From contig NC_089498.1 of assembly GCF_036850765.1 (NCBI RefSeq), forward strand, positions 76,796,305-76,860,304: 64,000 bases of DNA, read 5' to 3'. Each line of letters begins with the position of its first letter. Positions within the stretch are counted from its first letter, which is position 1. Source of the stretch: Saccopteryx bilineata (lineage: Eukaryota; Chordata; Mammalia; Chiroptera; Emballonuridae). The notes under the pieces were generated by a model. The model worked only from the letters and a program-made list of their open reading frames with translations, had not been told where the DNA came from and ran no database searches. Shown here one piece after another: positions 1 to 11,511 of the stretch. A program made the translations under genes and the position numbers.

Positions 1-322
1 GCGTTGGCCTGGCATGCAGGAGTCTCGGATTTGATTCCCGGTCAGGGCACACAGGAGAAGCGCTCATCTGCTTCTCCACCCCTCCTCTTCTCCTTCCTCT
101 CTGTCTCTCTCTTCCCCTCCCGCAGCCAAGGCTCCATTGGAGCAAAGTTGGCTTCTCCCTTAGGCGCTAGAATGGCTCTGGTTGCAACAGAGCAGCGCCC
201 CAGATGGGCAGAGCATCGTCCCCTGGTGGACATACTGGGTGGATCCCAGTCGGGTGCATGCGGGAGTCTGTCTGACTGCCTCCCTGTTTCCAACTTCAGA
301 AAAATTAAAAAAAAAAAAAAAA
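1..322 (+). mobile_element. Long tRNA-derived bat SINE, cut by the window start
   Basis: Has the box B-like GATTCCCGGTCAGGGCAC, GGAGAAGC..GCTTCTCC hairpin, CTCTTCCCCTCCCGCAGCC, CGGGTGCATGCGGGAGTCTG and an A-tail. Box A lies before the window. Confidence 0.9.
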
Positions 323-324
323 TC

Positions 325-682
325 TTGTGAGTCATAAAGGTCGAGTATTTCTGGAATGATACACTAGCAGTGGCTTTACTTTACAGTTACCGCTAGCATT
401 TGCACACAATGCTAGGGTCAGATGATCCTTCATGGATTTATGACCTGTCAGCTTCTTCTCCTCTGCGGTGATGAAAGTTTTCCGGGGCATTTTTTTCTAA
501 AACAATCCTGTTTCATCACAGTTGAACACTTGTTGGGGGATGTAGCCTTCCTTTGTGATAAGCGCAGCAAAACATGTGATGTACTCCTCAGCTGCCTTAA
601 CGTCAGCACTCGCAGCTTCTATCAACATCATTCTTTTCTTCTTCTCAGCATTGTCCTTTACACTCACTTTCTTTGGCCCCAT
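325..682 (-). pseudogene. Tigger transposase fragment
   Basis: From an ATG at 682 the minus strand reads MGPKKVSVKDNAEKKKRMM, the usual start of one Tigger transposase lineage. It then jumps by deletion to CFAALITKEGYIPQQ and QVFNCDETGLF, which holds the first catalytic Asp of the DDE/D domain. After a frameshift, further recognisable sequence (MPRKTFITAEEKKLTGHK) extends to about 330. The HTH DNA-binding domain is deleted and the second and third catalytic Asp lie outside or are lost. Confidence 0.8.
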
Positions 683-720
683 GATAGCACACAAAAAATG
701 TTAGTAAAAAATGCAGAAAA

Positions 721-1033
721 TGCCTGACCAGGTGGTGGCGCAGTGGATAGAGCGTTGGACTGGGATGTGGAGGACCCAGGTTTGAGACCCTGAGGTCGCC
801 AGCTTGAACGCTGATTTGAGCAAGGCTCACCAGCTTGGACCCAAAGTCGCTGGCTTGAGTAAGAGGTTACTTGGTCTGCTGAAGGCCCATGGTCAAGGCA
901 CATATGAGAAAGCAATCAATGAACAACTAAGGTGTCGTAAGGAAAAATTGATGATTGATGCTTCTCATCTCTCCCCGTTTCTGTCTGTCTGTCCCTGTCT
1001 ATCCCTCTCTCTGACTCTCTCTTCATCTCTATA
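721..1033 (+). mobile_element. tRNA-derived bat SINE, CCTGACCAGG type
   Basis: GCCTGACCAGGTGGTGGCGC start, GAGACCCTGAGGTCGCC, repeated GCTTG modules, ATGAGAAAGCAATCAATGAAC and a pyrimidine tail. It splits the Tigger fragment. Confidence 0.9.
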
Positions 1034-1328
1034 AAAAAGAAACCCCACAAAACATGCAAAAATGATGCAAGAACGAGTATAGCGCACGAGATTCGACTTG
1101 ATTCTGTGGGTAACGTGAGAAAAAATGAGATGCTGGTGTTGTGCTGCTGATACTGGACTCGTGCGCCAATGCGCCAACTAGTGGCAGCTTCCTGAATCAC
1201 AACTCATATCTTGGAATTTCGCTTGGATCTCCAAATAAAACGGACAGAGTTGCAGTTCGTATCTTAAAAAATTTTATGTTTGTATGCTCGTATCTCAAGG
1301 TACCAGTGTAAATGTATTTAGAAATAAA

Positions 1329-1433
1329 TGGTTGGCTCAGTGGTAGAGCGTCGGCCCAATGTGTGGAAATCCCAGGTTTGATTTCTGGTTAGGGCACACT
1401 GGGGAAGAGGCCATCTGCTTCTCCACCTCTCCG

Positions 1434-1467
<34 letters not shown>

Positions 1468-1702
1468 TTCCCTTTCACAGCCATGGCTCAGTTTGTTCGA
1501 CTGCATTGGCTGGGTGCTGAGGATGGCTTTGTGGAACCTCCACCTCAGCTGCTAAAAATAGCTTAGTTTGGAAGGGCCCTAGATGGGTAGAGCATTGCCT
1601 CAGATAGGGTTTACCGGGTGGATCCTGGTTGGTGCACATGCGGAAGCCTGCTTCTCCCCCCCCCCCCCCCCCCCCCCGCACTTGGAAAAGAAAAAAAAAA
1701 AG
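1329..1702 (+). mobile_element. Long tRNA-derived bat SINE
   Basis: GGTTGGCTCAGTGGTAGAGC box A, the CT-repeat middle, the GTGCACATGCGGAAG end and an A-rich tail. It contains a poly(C) run at 1655-1678. Confidence 0.88.
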
Positions 1703-2159
1703 AAATGGGAAGCATCATATAAAGTAAACCAATTCTCTTGATTATCCCAAGAGTCAAGCAGTGACATATCACACTTATCAAAATTTTAAAAATGTCTTTA
1801 ATGAAAATATGTGAGTAGTCATTTATAGTAATTATCAACTTAAAAATAAATAAAAGTATAAGGCAAGAAGAATTTAAGAGTACAAAGAGTATAATTCTAT
1901 TTCTTTAGGTTTAAATCTAGTTTAGTTCTTTTTCCTTCAGCTTTCTTCTAGAGTTTTAAACCTCATGTAGCTTTCTAATGAGAATTTAAAATATTATTTT
2001 TATAATCCTTGTAATTTTGCTATCATTTTCATTCTAACCCTGTGATTTACTCTTGATTTGTTTCTTTATAAGCCTCTTAAATTCCAGCTTTAGTAAGAAA
2101 CATTTTTATGATGATTAACACTTCGGGCCTTTCTTTTTTCTCTCTAGTATGTTTTAACA

Positions 2160-2189
2160 TTTATTTATTTGTTTAGTTATTTGTGAAAG

Positions 2190-2224
<35 letters not shown>

Positions 2225-2340
2225 AAGAAACAGAGGAACATTGATCTGTTGTTCCGACTAGACTGTGCCCTGACTGGGATTGAAACTGTAACCTTGTCAT
2301 ATCAGGATGACACTCCACCAGCTGAGCTTCCTGGCCTGAG
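2160..2340 (-). mobile_element. Older VES-like SINE
   Basis: TTATTTATTTGTTTAG tail side, GA-repeat, GTGCCCTGACTGGGATTGAAA box B and GAGCTTCCTGGCC box A side. Diverged. Confidence 0.7.
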
Positions 2341-2384
2341 ACCTAACCTTTATTTTTTAATTCAAGAGCCAATTAAACATGTCA

Positions 2385-2560
2385 TTTGGCAGGGGAGTTG
2401 GGGGAGGTTGAGAATGGTTGAGGGAGGATGGATGGTGATAGAATGAGACTTGACTTGGGGTGGTAAACACAATGCAATATATAGATGATGTGTTGTAGAA
2501 TTGTACATCTGAAATTTGTATACTTTTATTAACAAATGTCATCTGAATAAATTCAAAGAA
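2385..2560 (+). mobile_element. L1 3' end fragment
   Basis: Contains GAGACTTGACTTGGGGTGG, AACACAATGCAATATATAG and the AATAAATTC end that recurs in the L1 3'UTR at 53300-53510 and, inverted, at 40186. It is 5'-truncated and has no ORF. Confidence 0.75.
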
Positions 2561-2767
2561 TCCATGATGAATTAGCCATACTAAAATTAAGAATTTATAC
2601 TACATGATTCCATTTGCATATAATTTGAAAGGGTATGCAATAAGTCTTAATGCCTTTCTTATATTATTGTTAAAAATGTAATTGCCTCGAGCCTAAGTTT
2701 CCTTATTTCTGAAGGTAATGTGAGATAATAAATTCTAATTTCAGACAGTAAAAACAAAACGTGTCAG

Positions 2768-2996
2768 TTGCTTACAGCATCATCCAGATATACCAAGGTT
2801 GCAGCTTCAATCCCCAGTTAGGGCACATACAAGAGTCAGTCAATGAATGCATAAATAAGTGAACCAGCAAATAGATGTTTCTCTCTCTCTTTCCCGTCCC
2901 CTCTCTCTCTCCCTTCTTATTCTCTCTTCCTTCTTCTCTCTGTCTCTCTCTCTCCCACTCTTACTGCCCTTCTCTCTCTCTCTCTCTCTCTCAAAT
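2768..2996 (+). mobile_element. Older VES-like SINE with long CT tract
   Basis: GATATACCAAGGTTGCAGC, CAATCCCCAGTTAGGGCAC, GAATGCATAAATAAGTG, then CT repeats at 2879-2992. Confidence 0.75.
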
Positions 2997-3139
2997 CATT
3001 TGAAATCTTACCCTTTTGCTCACTGTCTACTTGATTGATTCTGCTAACTCTATAAAAATTTGCAGGCCACTATTAGGATTCTTTGGACTATGTGGTAATG
3101 TTTGTAGATTTCTAGGAATTTTGTTTAATTTTATGAAGG

Positions 3140-3285
3140 CAATCGTAATTGTAAGTATTGATGGAGTAACTTATTTTCACCCTGCTGTGTAGCAAGTTCT
3201 AGCTTGGCATTAACTACCTGTGTGACACTGGGTAGGGCATTTCACTTACAAATGGGCTGTTTCTGAACTTCATAATCTCTTTAAG
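3140..3285. repeat. Probable MIR fragment
   Basis: Contains a CTGTGTGACACTGGG core-like phrase and an AATGGGCTG tail typical of ancient MIR elements. Confidence 0.45.
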
Positions 3286-3403
3286 GACCTTCAGGGATGA
3301 ATCTATGTTATATGAATCTCCAGGGAAAAACACATTTGCATAAATAATGTTTCAGTCTCTTATAAAAGGCCCAAACTTTATTATACTACTACTGACCTAG
3401 TAC

Positions 3404-3613
3404 AGTGGTCGGCAAACCACGGCTTGCAAGCCATATGCGGCTCCTTGGCCTCTTGAGTAAGACTCTTTGGCCAGTTTAGGAGTACCTTAATTAGGTTAAT
3501 AACAATGTACCTACCTATATAGTTTAAGTTTTAAAAATTTGGCTCTCAAAAGAAATTTCAATCGTTGTACCGTTGATATTTGGCTCTGTTGACTAATGAG
3601 TTTGTTGGCAATG
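3404..3613 (+). mobile_element. hAT non-autonomous transposon, family 3, left copy
   Basis: Starts CAGTGGTCGGCAAACCACGG. Its interior matches the inverted copy at 4249-4458 (TACCTACCTATATAGTTTAAG and GACTAATGAGTTTG). The right terminus is degraded to GTTTGTTGGCAATG. No clear 8-bp duplication is found. Confidence 0.7.
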
Positions 3614-4248
3614 TCTTTGGAATTGTAAGTGATTTGTAGTTTGTGGCTGCCTCTGCCAGGCTTGGGTGTGTGCAGGAATGACCAAGCTGGGCACCAAGGC
3701 TGACTTTTATCAGCACTGGTCCTGGGAGCAGGTCAGCAAATACCCAAAGCACCTCTAGACCTGCCTTCAGCTGCCTCTACCTGCCAGCTGCCTGTTACAC
3801 TTAGTTACTGAAGAAGCCTCTGGCGGCACTGGGAGGATGGGGCTAGTGGATATCTCATGAAGGGAAGGTTCCAGTCAGAGTTCAGGAAGTGGTGGGTATG
3901 GCCCCCCAACTGAGTGCTACACTGGGTTGACCTGGATTCTGCCCTGACTTCAGGTTGGAACCACTAGGAGTTGGGTAGGTGGGGCTTCTGGAATCTGGAG
4001 GTTGAGTGAGCTGGAAACTGGGAGGATGATTCTGTCCACCTCCTGTTGGGGGAAGCACCAGTCAGGTTCACAGGAAGTTTGGTGGAATGGTTCCTGCCCC
4101 AAAACCAGACGGCTGAATCACTGATACTTTCTGAGTCTGTCCAGAACACTATACCCTGGCCAAAGCAGCTGACTCCTCAGCAGGGCTTAAGTTCTGCAGG
4201 GTAGTGGTACAGGGTGTCCAGATGGCGGGAAATTGCTTTCGCCTAGAC

Positions 4249-4458
4249 CAGTGGTCGGCAAACTCATTAGTCAACAGAGTCAAGTATCAGCAGTACAACA
4301 ATTAAAATTTCTTTTGAGAGCCAAATTTTTTAAACTTAAACTATATAGGTAGGTACATTGTTTTTAGCTTAATTAGGGTACTCCTAAACTGGCCTTTGCT
4401 AAATACTCAAGGGGCCAAAGAGCCGCATGTGGCTTGTGAGCTGCAGTTTGCCAACCTT
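4249..4458 (-). mobile_element. hAT non-autonomous transposon, family 3, right copy, inverted
   Basis: Starts CAGTGGTCGGCAAACTCATTAG and runs opposite to the copy at 3404. Its far end is degraded to GTTTGCCAACCTTTG. It interrupts the L1 5'UTR. Confidence 0.7.
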
Positions 4459-4545
4459 TGGCCCCTTGAGTGTGGCTCTCCCACAAAATACCACGTGCGG
4501 GTGCTACCTCGATAAGCAATGTACCTACCTATATAGTTTAAGTTG
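4459..4545 (-). mobile_element. Partial third fragment related to hAT family 3
   Basis: After the inverted copy there is a further stretch with CCCTTGAGTGTGGCTC and a repeat of CAATGTACCTACCTATATAG. This suggests a longer variant or partial copy abutting it. The limits are approximate. Confidence 0.4.
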
Positions 4546-5189
4546 TTGCCACATGGAGTGGAATTCTCTACCCAAGAAAAATGGCTTCTGCTGTATTGGA
4601 AAATGACTCAGCATTGAGATCCTGGAGGGTGGCTGTCTCCCTTTTTCTCTCCAGAGCCACAAACCTTAGACTCTCCTCTCATGACTCTAGTCAGTTCTGC
4701 CCTCCCTCCTCCAGAGCCCAAGGTGAGTCACTGACAACTAAGTTTTGTGTGTTGGCCCTTTAAGAGGGGGACCTATGTCTCTAGCTGTCTCTTATTGGCA
4801 AACAGAAACCCCACTGCTTTTTATAGCCAAATATTATATGGGTGCCTCTTCTAGGCTCTGATTCTCTGGGGTGGGAAGCCCAGATTGGGGTTGGGACCCC
4901 GTGCTTAGGAAGACCTCCTACCCTTGCCCTGCAGTTAAGATATTTCTCCCAAATTTTGGCCACCTCCTATAGCACTAGAGTCAGCCTTTGCCATGTCTCT
5001 GCCCTTTTTTCCAGTTTTGAGGTGGCTTCTTCTGTGAATCCTTGGCTATAAGACTCCTTTTCAGCTAATCTTCAATTGATTATTCAGGATGGTTGATCTT
5101 TAATTTAGTTGTAATTCCAGTTTGGTCCTGGGAGGGAGTGTAGCTTCCACCTAACTGCTGCAATCTTGATCATTCTCCTTGAACAAGCT

Positions 5190-5647
5190 CTTTTTTTTTT
5201 TTTTTAAAGTAGCATTTATTTATTTATTTTGAGAGTTTGACTGCGAGAAAGAGGGACAGAGGGACTGACAAGGACAGACATACAGGAAGGTAAAGAGATG
5301 AGAAGCATCAACTCATAGTTGTAGCCCCTTAGTTGTTCACTGATTACTTTCTTATATGTGCCTTGACTGGGGTGCTCCAGCCAAGCCAGTAATCCTTTGC
5401 TCAAGCCAGAGATCTTGGGCTCAAACCGGTGACCTTGTACTTCATGCCAGTGACCTTTGGGCTCAAGCCAGCCACCATGGGGTCATGCCTATGATCCCAC
5501 ACTCAAGCCAGCAACCAGAGCTCAAACTGCTGAGTCCATGCTCAAGCTAGATGAGTCTGCACTCAAGCTCATGACCTTGGGGTTTCTAACCTGGGTCCTC
5601 AGCATCACAAGCTGACAGTCTATCGACTGCATCACCACCTGGTCAGG
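5190..5647 (-). mobile_element. tRNA-derived bat SINE, CCTGACCAGG type, long
   Basis: Ends CATCACCACCTGGTCAGGC. It holds more of the 25-30 bp CTCAAGCCAG modules (about ten, 5395-5580) than other copies. GCTCTTTTTT flanks both ends. Confidence 0.9.
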
Positions 5648-6039
5648 CTCTTTTTTAACATTTAAAAATTTTATATTCTTTTTTTCAATTTAATTCTGTA
5701 TTTTTCTTACTCTTTTTTCCACCACATTTTATCCTTGTGTAATGTATTTTTATGCAGGAATTATATTTTCCATGCAATATGTTATGGAAGTATTATATTT
5801 TATGCATTAAAGCCTTTCATGCATATTCATCACCCTATTATGTGTCTCTTCAATAAAATGTACGTAAATTGAATTTTAATAATATCTTATAGTTGTTAAA
5901 TTATAATTGGCATGTAGTTAGTACAACAACATAAGTGTGTTAAAGTGCTGTTAAATAGTTTTGAAACCGAAGAAAATGAAGTTATTGGAAATGCTTCTTT
6001 TGATGACATGGGTGAAGCTAATCTTTGTTGTTGTTTATT

Positions 6040-6405
6040 TTTGTTTGTTTTTTGACAGAGACAGAGAGTCAGAGAGAGGAACAGATAGGAACAAGACAGA
6101 CAGGAAGGAGATAGATAAGCACCAATTCTTAGTTGTGGCATCTTAGTTGTTCGTTGATTGCTTTCTCATATGTGCCTTGACTGGAGGGTTATAGCAGAGC
6201 AAGCAAGAAGCCCCTTGCTTAAGCTAGCGACCTTAGGCTTCAAGCCAGCAACCATGGGGTCATGTCTATGATCCCACGCTCAAGCCATCAACCCCGCGCT
6301 CACACTGGTGAGCCCGCGCTCATGCCAGTGACCTCGGGGTTTTCCAACCTGGATCCTCCGCATCCCAGTCTGATGCTCTATCCACTGCACCACCGCCTGG
6401 TCAGG
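6040..6405 (-). mobile_element. tRNA-derived bat SINE, CCTGACCAGG type
   Basis: GACAGAGACAGAGAGTC tail side, CACCACCGCCTGGTCAGGC box A side, with CTMATCTTTGTT-like repeats on the flanks. Confidence 0.9.
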
Positions 6406-7484
6406 CACTCATCTTTGTTTTTAGTTCAACCTCTTGTGGATAAATAATACATATTGCTGCAGTAAGACAATGTTCAGCATCATTTGATTTCCCTTTTTTT
6501 CATTTAGAGGCATAAGTGCTGAGGAGAAAGTTCACAATTAATTGGATGGTAATGGACAGATTTTTGTTTCAACTTTGTCACTAAATTATTTGAACTATAT
6601 CATCAAAAATTATTTTTATTTATCTTTCAACTAGTGATTTGATTAGATCCCCATCAATTTTGTTGAAAGCAAATAATTAGAAACCACCTACTCGGGCATT
6701 TATTAGAGTCATTAGAGACATGCTGTTCTGGGAAGTATACCAAACAAGTCTTTATTAAGGGTTCTTAAATAACTAGCAATTATACCTATTAGTGTTTTTC
6801 TTATAGGTTTATTTTATGTTTACCTTAACATTTAAGGAGGTGATGGTAAAAGTTAAATATTGTTAAGTTCAATATGCCTTTGTCAAAAGGATTTTTTAAA
6901 AAAATAAATGTTTTTATTAAGTACTTTAAATATGTTTTAGTCAAAGCCATTCATTCAGATTAAGGCCATTGGCCTTGGAACCTTATTGTCAAAACTGTTC
7001 TTTATTGTCAAACCAATCAGATTTATTTTCATGATAGAAAAGGTCTGGCCTCATTTTTCAATTCAAATAAATGACTTGGTTCTTGTTTCTTTGACAACCA
7101 TCTTTTGATATTTAATCCTTGGTAGATAAAAGGAAGGACAAGAAGCCTTGTTTAAGTTTGTTTCCTGGAAGAAATGACACTGTCTTTTTTGTTTCTTTTG
7201 GGAAGTTGTCTTACCTCTTACTTTTGTAATACACTTTTTGATGATGAACATGAGATGAAAGACATAAACTTTTAAAAAGAAAATCGCAGTCAACTTCTGC
7301 CCCATTCCATTGTGTATCTGCACATAGAACATCCTATCATACTTCCCCATTTATAATTTCTGTGTTCATTCTTTATAGAAATAATTTATAAAACAGGAAA
7401 TCCTGTAGTCAGTTTGTGGTATTAAATAAGGCTTTGTGACATTATATAAATAATTTCTTGTTTAGTACTTCAGAGATTTTTACA
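6406..7484. other. No gene seen, AT-rich
   Basis: Apart from short AT-rich runs I recognise nothing. A 95-codon minus-strand frame (7350-7063) has no recognisable motif or splice context. Confidence 0.5.
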
Positions 7485-7492
7485 TGCTAGGC

Positions 7493-7809
7493 CAGGGGCC
7501 CCCAAACTTTTTACACAGGGGGCCAGTTCACTGTCCCTCAGACCGTTGGAGGGCCGGACTATAAAAAAAACTATGAACAAATCCCTATGCACACTGCACA
7601 TATCTTATTTTAAAGAAAAAAAACAAAAACAAAACGGGAACAAATACAATATTTAAAATAAAGAACAAGTAAATTTAAATGAAAAAACTGACCAGTATTT
7701 CAATAGGAACTATACTCCTCTCACTGACCACCAATGAAAGAGGTGCCCCTTCCGGAAGTGCGCCCGGGGTGGATAAATGGCCTCAGGGGCCACAGTTTGG
7801 GGACCCCTG
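7493..7809 (+). mobile_element. hAT non-autonomous transposon, family 1, copy 1
   Basis: Terminal inverted repeats CAGGGGCCCCCAAAC and GTTTGGGGACCCCTG bound 317 bp. Flanks TGCTAGGC (7485-7492) and CGCTAGGC (7810-7817) are an 8-bp duplication with one mismatch, diagnostic of hAT insertion. The interior has no ORF and strongly matches the copies at 12482 and 34283. Confidence 0.9.
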
Positions 7810-7817
7810 CGCTAGGC

Positions 7818-8676
7818 AGTGCAGTACAGTTCTATTCAGGATGGGTGATAGATACGCTATTGTTTTTATAAAACGGGCAAAGGCACATGAGTAAGGGGAG
7901 GCAAGGAAGAATCTGCACGGTACTCCAGTTGGACCTCTGATCTATTGCCAGGTAGATAGTTTTAGGAAAGGACACACATGGAAATTGAACTAAATTGAAA
8001 TTTTAGGAAATTGAACACAGATGGAAATTGAAGACCTGGGAATTGCAGTCCACTGTGTTTTCTTTTCTTTCTCTCCCCTATTTTAGCAGTGTACTCCTTA
8101 GAAATTCTGTTACCTTCAGTAATTTGAAAGATCCCTGTTCTAATATTTATAGCAACCTCTAATTTATAGACACTTAAAAGAGACAAGATAATTGCCTATT
8201 GTCATTAAGCGAGTAAGTGGTTCAGTCAGGAGCTTCAGAACTTATTTTTTCTCCTATGTCACACTACCTAGTACATAGTCTGGTACACAGTAGGTGTGTA
8301 CTGTGTGTTTAATTTATGAATAACTGCATATTTTTTATGAACTCCAGTATTTAACATTGTAGTAGTTTCTTGAACTTTGACCTGCTAGATAGGTAACATT
8401 ACAGATGATTCACTCCAGACTAATATTGAAAATTACTTATGTTGTCAAAGCATGGTCAAGTTGATCTCTTTAATTCTTAGGGTGGTATGTGTAGAAGTGA
8501 CTAATAGAGCAGCAAAGAACTGGGTATTTTTTATATTTTACAGATTAAGACAGAGATCTTAAGCAGTGTGGTAAGGCTTGTTTGATATTTCTCAACTGTT
8601 GATACTACAGTCAGATGTCTGAGTCAAACATACTCGGATGTTTTTATGACCAGTATATCTTTGTTTTGTGTTACAG
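7818..8676. other. Unassigned flank of the candidate exon
   Basis: Possible MIR/L2 traces at about 8195-8330 (GAGTAAGTGGTTCAGTCAGG, GGTACACAGTAGGTG). Otherwise it looks like intron sequence before 8677. Confidence 0.4.
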
Positions 8677-8730
8677 GTATTCTCTTAAAGCAAATGACCA
8701 AATCTTGGCTGAAGACAAGCACAAGGAACT
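8677..8730 (+). CDS. Candidate internal coding exon of an unrecognised host gene
   Basis: This 54-bp segment follows a T-rich tract ending TTACAG at 8671-8676 and is followed by a perfect GTAAGT donor at 8731-8736. Only the frame starting at 8678 reads as a plausible protein: YSLKANDQILAEDKHKE, then an unfinished CT codon. The GTA frame stops at once. The length is a multiple of three with the same phase at both ends, typical of a cassette exon. The two leftover bases are completed by the first T of the next candidate exon at 14792 to give Leu. No transposon overlaps it. The residue mix (charged, helix-like) suits a soluble or coiled segment, but I do not recognise the family. Upstream exons are not visible and may lie before the window. 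A chance splice-like pair is possible. Confidence 0.5.
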
Positions 8731-9569
8731 GTAAGTGCATTAAACCTGAGATTGTACATAGTTCACCCTGTCTATGGAGTAGATGAATATAAATAATCTG
8801 ATTTTTAAAATTATATGAAATATAAAGAGATAATTAACACAATGACCTTAATCCTAGTAGGATTAGGATATTTATACTATATAAGGTTAACAGGAAATAA
8901 TTGTTGTTATATACATATTAAAATATTAAAATATGTAGTATTGAATTCCTTAATTGGGGAATATATCATTTAATTTTTCCTCCAGATAAAATATTAAATT
9001 GACACTGTTAATTTTTGGCTCTTACTTAGTTGACTTCTCTAATTTTATGCTTAAGATAGAGAATTATAATTTTGTTTCTTCTGTTGCCTCATGAAAAAAG
9101 TGCCTTATTGTTTCACATAAGGTAAAACACTTTCCAAAGTTTGAAATGTGAGTAAAATTTGGCTTTTATTTAGAGTTTTAATGTTCTTAGGGTTCTTTCA
9201 TATAACATAACTATATATGTGATTTTGGGATATCTCCATTGCTGTTTTTCTGCCCTACAACAGTATTTAGAAGATTACTACCTCACAGGAACTGTGAAGT
9301 TTTTAATTAAAAATTTTTTATTTGGGAGTTCTTTAAATTCATCTCACCTTAACCTTTTCATTATTATAAGATTGTCTAAAGAGGGAAGCTAAAAGAAGTT
9401 TGTATGTTTCAATTTTCTAGCTACTGTACTTTTTTTCCATTGTGTCATAAGAAAGTTCTGATAATCTTAATTATTATGCAAGTACCTAATGTCAAATAAC
9501 ACTATAGAATTAAGAATTTGAGGAATTTGAGGCTAACTACACCTTTAGGTTGAACCACACTTGACATTA

Positions 9570-10090
9570 CTGTAGTCCCACCTTTTCTGTGGGGACACAT
9601 TACTAGACCCCGAATGGATGCCTGAAATCACGGATATACCAAATGCTGTATATACTATATTTTTTACACACACACACGCTCCCCTATAATAAAGTTTACT
9701 ATATAAAGTAGACACAATAAGAGGTTAACAACAACTAATAGAACAATTATGACAATATGCTATAATAAAAGTTAAGTGAATGTGCTCTCTTAGTATCTTA
9801 TTGTCCTATACCCACCCGTCTAATGATGCTGATGTGAGATGATACAATGCCTATGTGATGAGATGACATGAGATGAATGACCCAGGCTTGAATACAAGTA
9901 CTGTGAGAGGGCTGCTAAGTGACTAACAGGCAGGTAGCCAAACAATTTGGATACATTGGGTCAAAAGATGATTCACATCCTGGCTGGGATGGGTCTGGAC
10001 AGGATGCGATTTCATCATGTTACTCAGAATGGTGTGAAATTTAAAGCTTATGAATTTTGTTAATCTGGAATTTATATTTCTATACCCTGA
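9570..10090 (+). mobile_element. Tigger-group MITE
   Basis: Begins CTGTAGTCCCACCTTTTCTG after TA (9568-9569) and contains GGATGCCTGAAATCACGGAT. A middle with GTGATGAGATGACATGAGATG and CATGTTACTCAGAATGG matches an old eutherian pogo-derived MITE family. The right end is missing. No ORF is present. Confidence 0.65.
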
Positions 10091-10978
10091 AAAAAGGACT
10101 TAGTGAAAAAATACTAAATTTAGTAAATTTAAAGTGTTAATTTAATATACTTACCTATTACAAGATGAACTTTTTCAACTTTATAGTCATAATGGTGAAC
10201 TAAATGAGCAAATATAATGTACATCTAAAGGTTGAAAAATATTTTTAGTATGATATGAAGTTTTCCTTTTTAATAACTAGTGCTTACATAGCAAGGTTCT
10301 TATACTTGCTAGTATTGTTACTTTATTGAATTGACAAGGGTTGATTATTTTTGTTCTGAGTCTGCTGGCTCTCTGCCTTGTAGTTTTTTACTTATACATG
10401 AAAGAAAACCCTCAATTGAATATGTCACTGCAATTCCAGCCCTTCATGAAATCTGCCCATAAATAATCTCACTTGTGTACTTACAATTAAAATAGCCAAG
10501 ATCTCTTTGTGCTCAATACCAAGCTTTTTAAAAATACCATAATATGTAGATATAAGAACTTTAATTATCCAGTTAATAATTTCATACTTTATTTTCATAA
10601 GACATTATTGCTTCTTAATTCTAATGTTAAACAGTCTTGATTCATCATGATATTGTAAAAATGCAGTACCATCATCACATTAGCTTGCTTTTTGAAAATG
10701 CACCTTAATTCTGTGTGTACCAATTTGAGTACAGTAACTCTTATTGTACTCAATACAATATCAATTATCTTCATAATACTTTATATGGTAAATACTAATT
10801 GTATTTTCATTAAAAATATTCTTAGCAAAATAAAAATATTCTTAGCTCCTAAAATTTGATGATTCAGATTCCACATACTCTCAGTCACTCTTGCTTTACA
10901 AACATACTTGTTATTTGTGTGGGGAAGATCAATGTTCAACAAAACAGGAAAGATTGGTCAGCAACGGCAGTGACAGAT
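10091..10978. other. No gene seen, AT-rich
   Basis: Unique-looking sequence between the Tigger MITE and a SINE. Confidence 0.5.
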
Positions 10979-11300
10979 TTTTTTTTTTTTTTAGTCTTTT
11001 TTTTTCTTTTAACAGAGACAGAGACAGAGAGAAGGACAGACAGGGACAAAGATGAGAAGCATCAATTCTTCATTGCAGCACCTTAGTTTCTCATTGATTG
11101 CTTTCTCATATGTGCCTTGACTGGGGGGCTACAGCAGAGTGAGTGACCCCTTGCTCAAGCCAGCGACCTTGGGCTCAGGCTGGTGAGCCTTGCTCAAACC
11201 AGATGAGCCTGCACTCAAGCTGGTGACCTCGGGGTCTCGAACCTGGGTCCTTTGCATACCAGTCTGACGCTCTATCCACTGTACCACCACCTGGGTAGGC
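10979..11300 (-). mobile_element. tRNA-derived bat SINE, CCTGACCAGG type
   Basis: AACAGAGACAGAGACAG tail side and CACCACCTGGGTAGGC box A side. Confidence 0.88.
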
Positions 11301-11511
11301 AACAGTTGTCTCTTTAAGCAGATGTTTTTTCTTAGGTTTCTGTTTTCAAATATTCTTCATACTGAAGATTCTTGGGGATGATTTTAAATAGAGAAAGCCA
11401 AATGATTAAATTTGTGGTGTGATTGATCCAAAACGATGTAATTTATACTTTGTTCTATACTTGGTTCAGTAGTGAAATGGTTTCATTAGTCTTTTTTTTC
11501 TTCTCTCTTTT

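Larger units (their letters stand above)
325..1308 (-). mobile_element. pogo/Tigger transposon, 5' part, split by a SINE
   Basis: The right end reads GATAC..GGTACCAGTG followed by TA (1309-1310), i.e. a pogo-type terminus CACTGGTACCTTGAGATACG on the minus strand. The sequence 1036-1308 is the 5' leader. A SINE occupies 721-1033. The coding part follows to 325, where another SINE's A-tail abuts it. The rest would lie left of the window if that SINE is an insertion. Confidence 0.75.
3614..5183 (-). mobile_element. Isolated L1 5'UTR, interrupted by a hAT copy
   Basis: Read on the minus strand from about 5183, this begins GCAGTTAGGTGGAAGC, CTCCCTCCCAGGACC, then GGAATTACAACTAAATT, the opening of a Laurasiatherian L1 5'UTR. 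Further landmarks are GGGGTCCCAACCCC, a Lys/Trp-like GAAGAGG..CCCATA segment and CTCTTAAAGGGCC. It continues as GC-rich DNA to the hAT at 3404-3613. The L1 coding regions do not follow. The promoter region survives while ORF1, ORF2 and the 3' end are absent, the opposite of usual 5' truncation. The part at 3614-4248 is assigned by composition and continuity, less surely. Confidence 0.65.

Noticed and set aside
7063..7350. 95-codon minus-strand frame starting MGKYDRMFY
   Set aside because: No domain, splice context or conservation clue. Length is within chance for AT-rich DNA.
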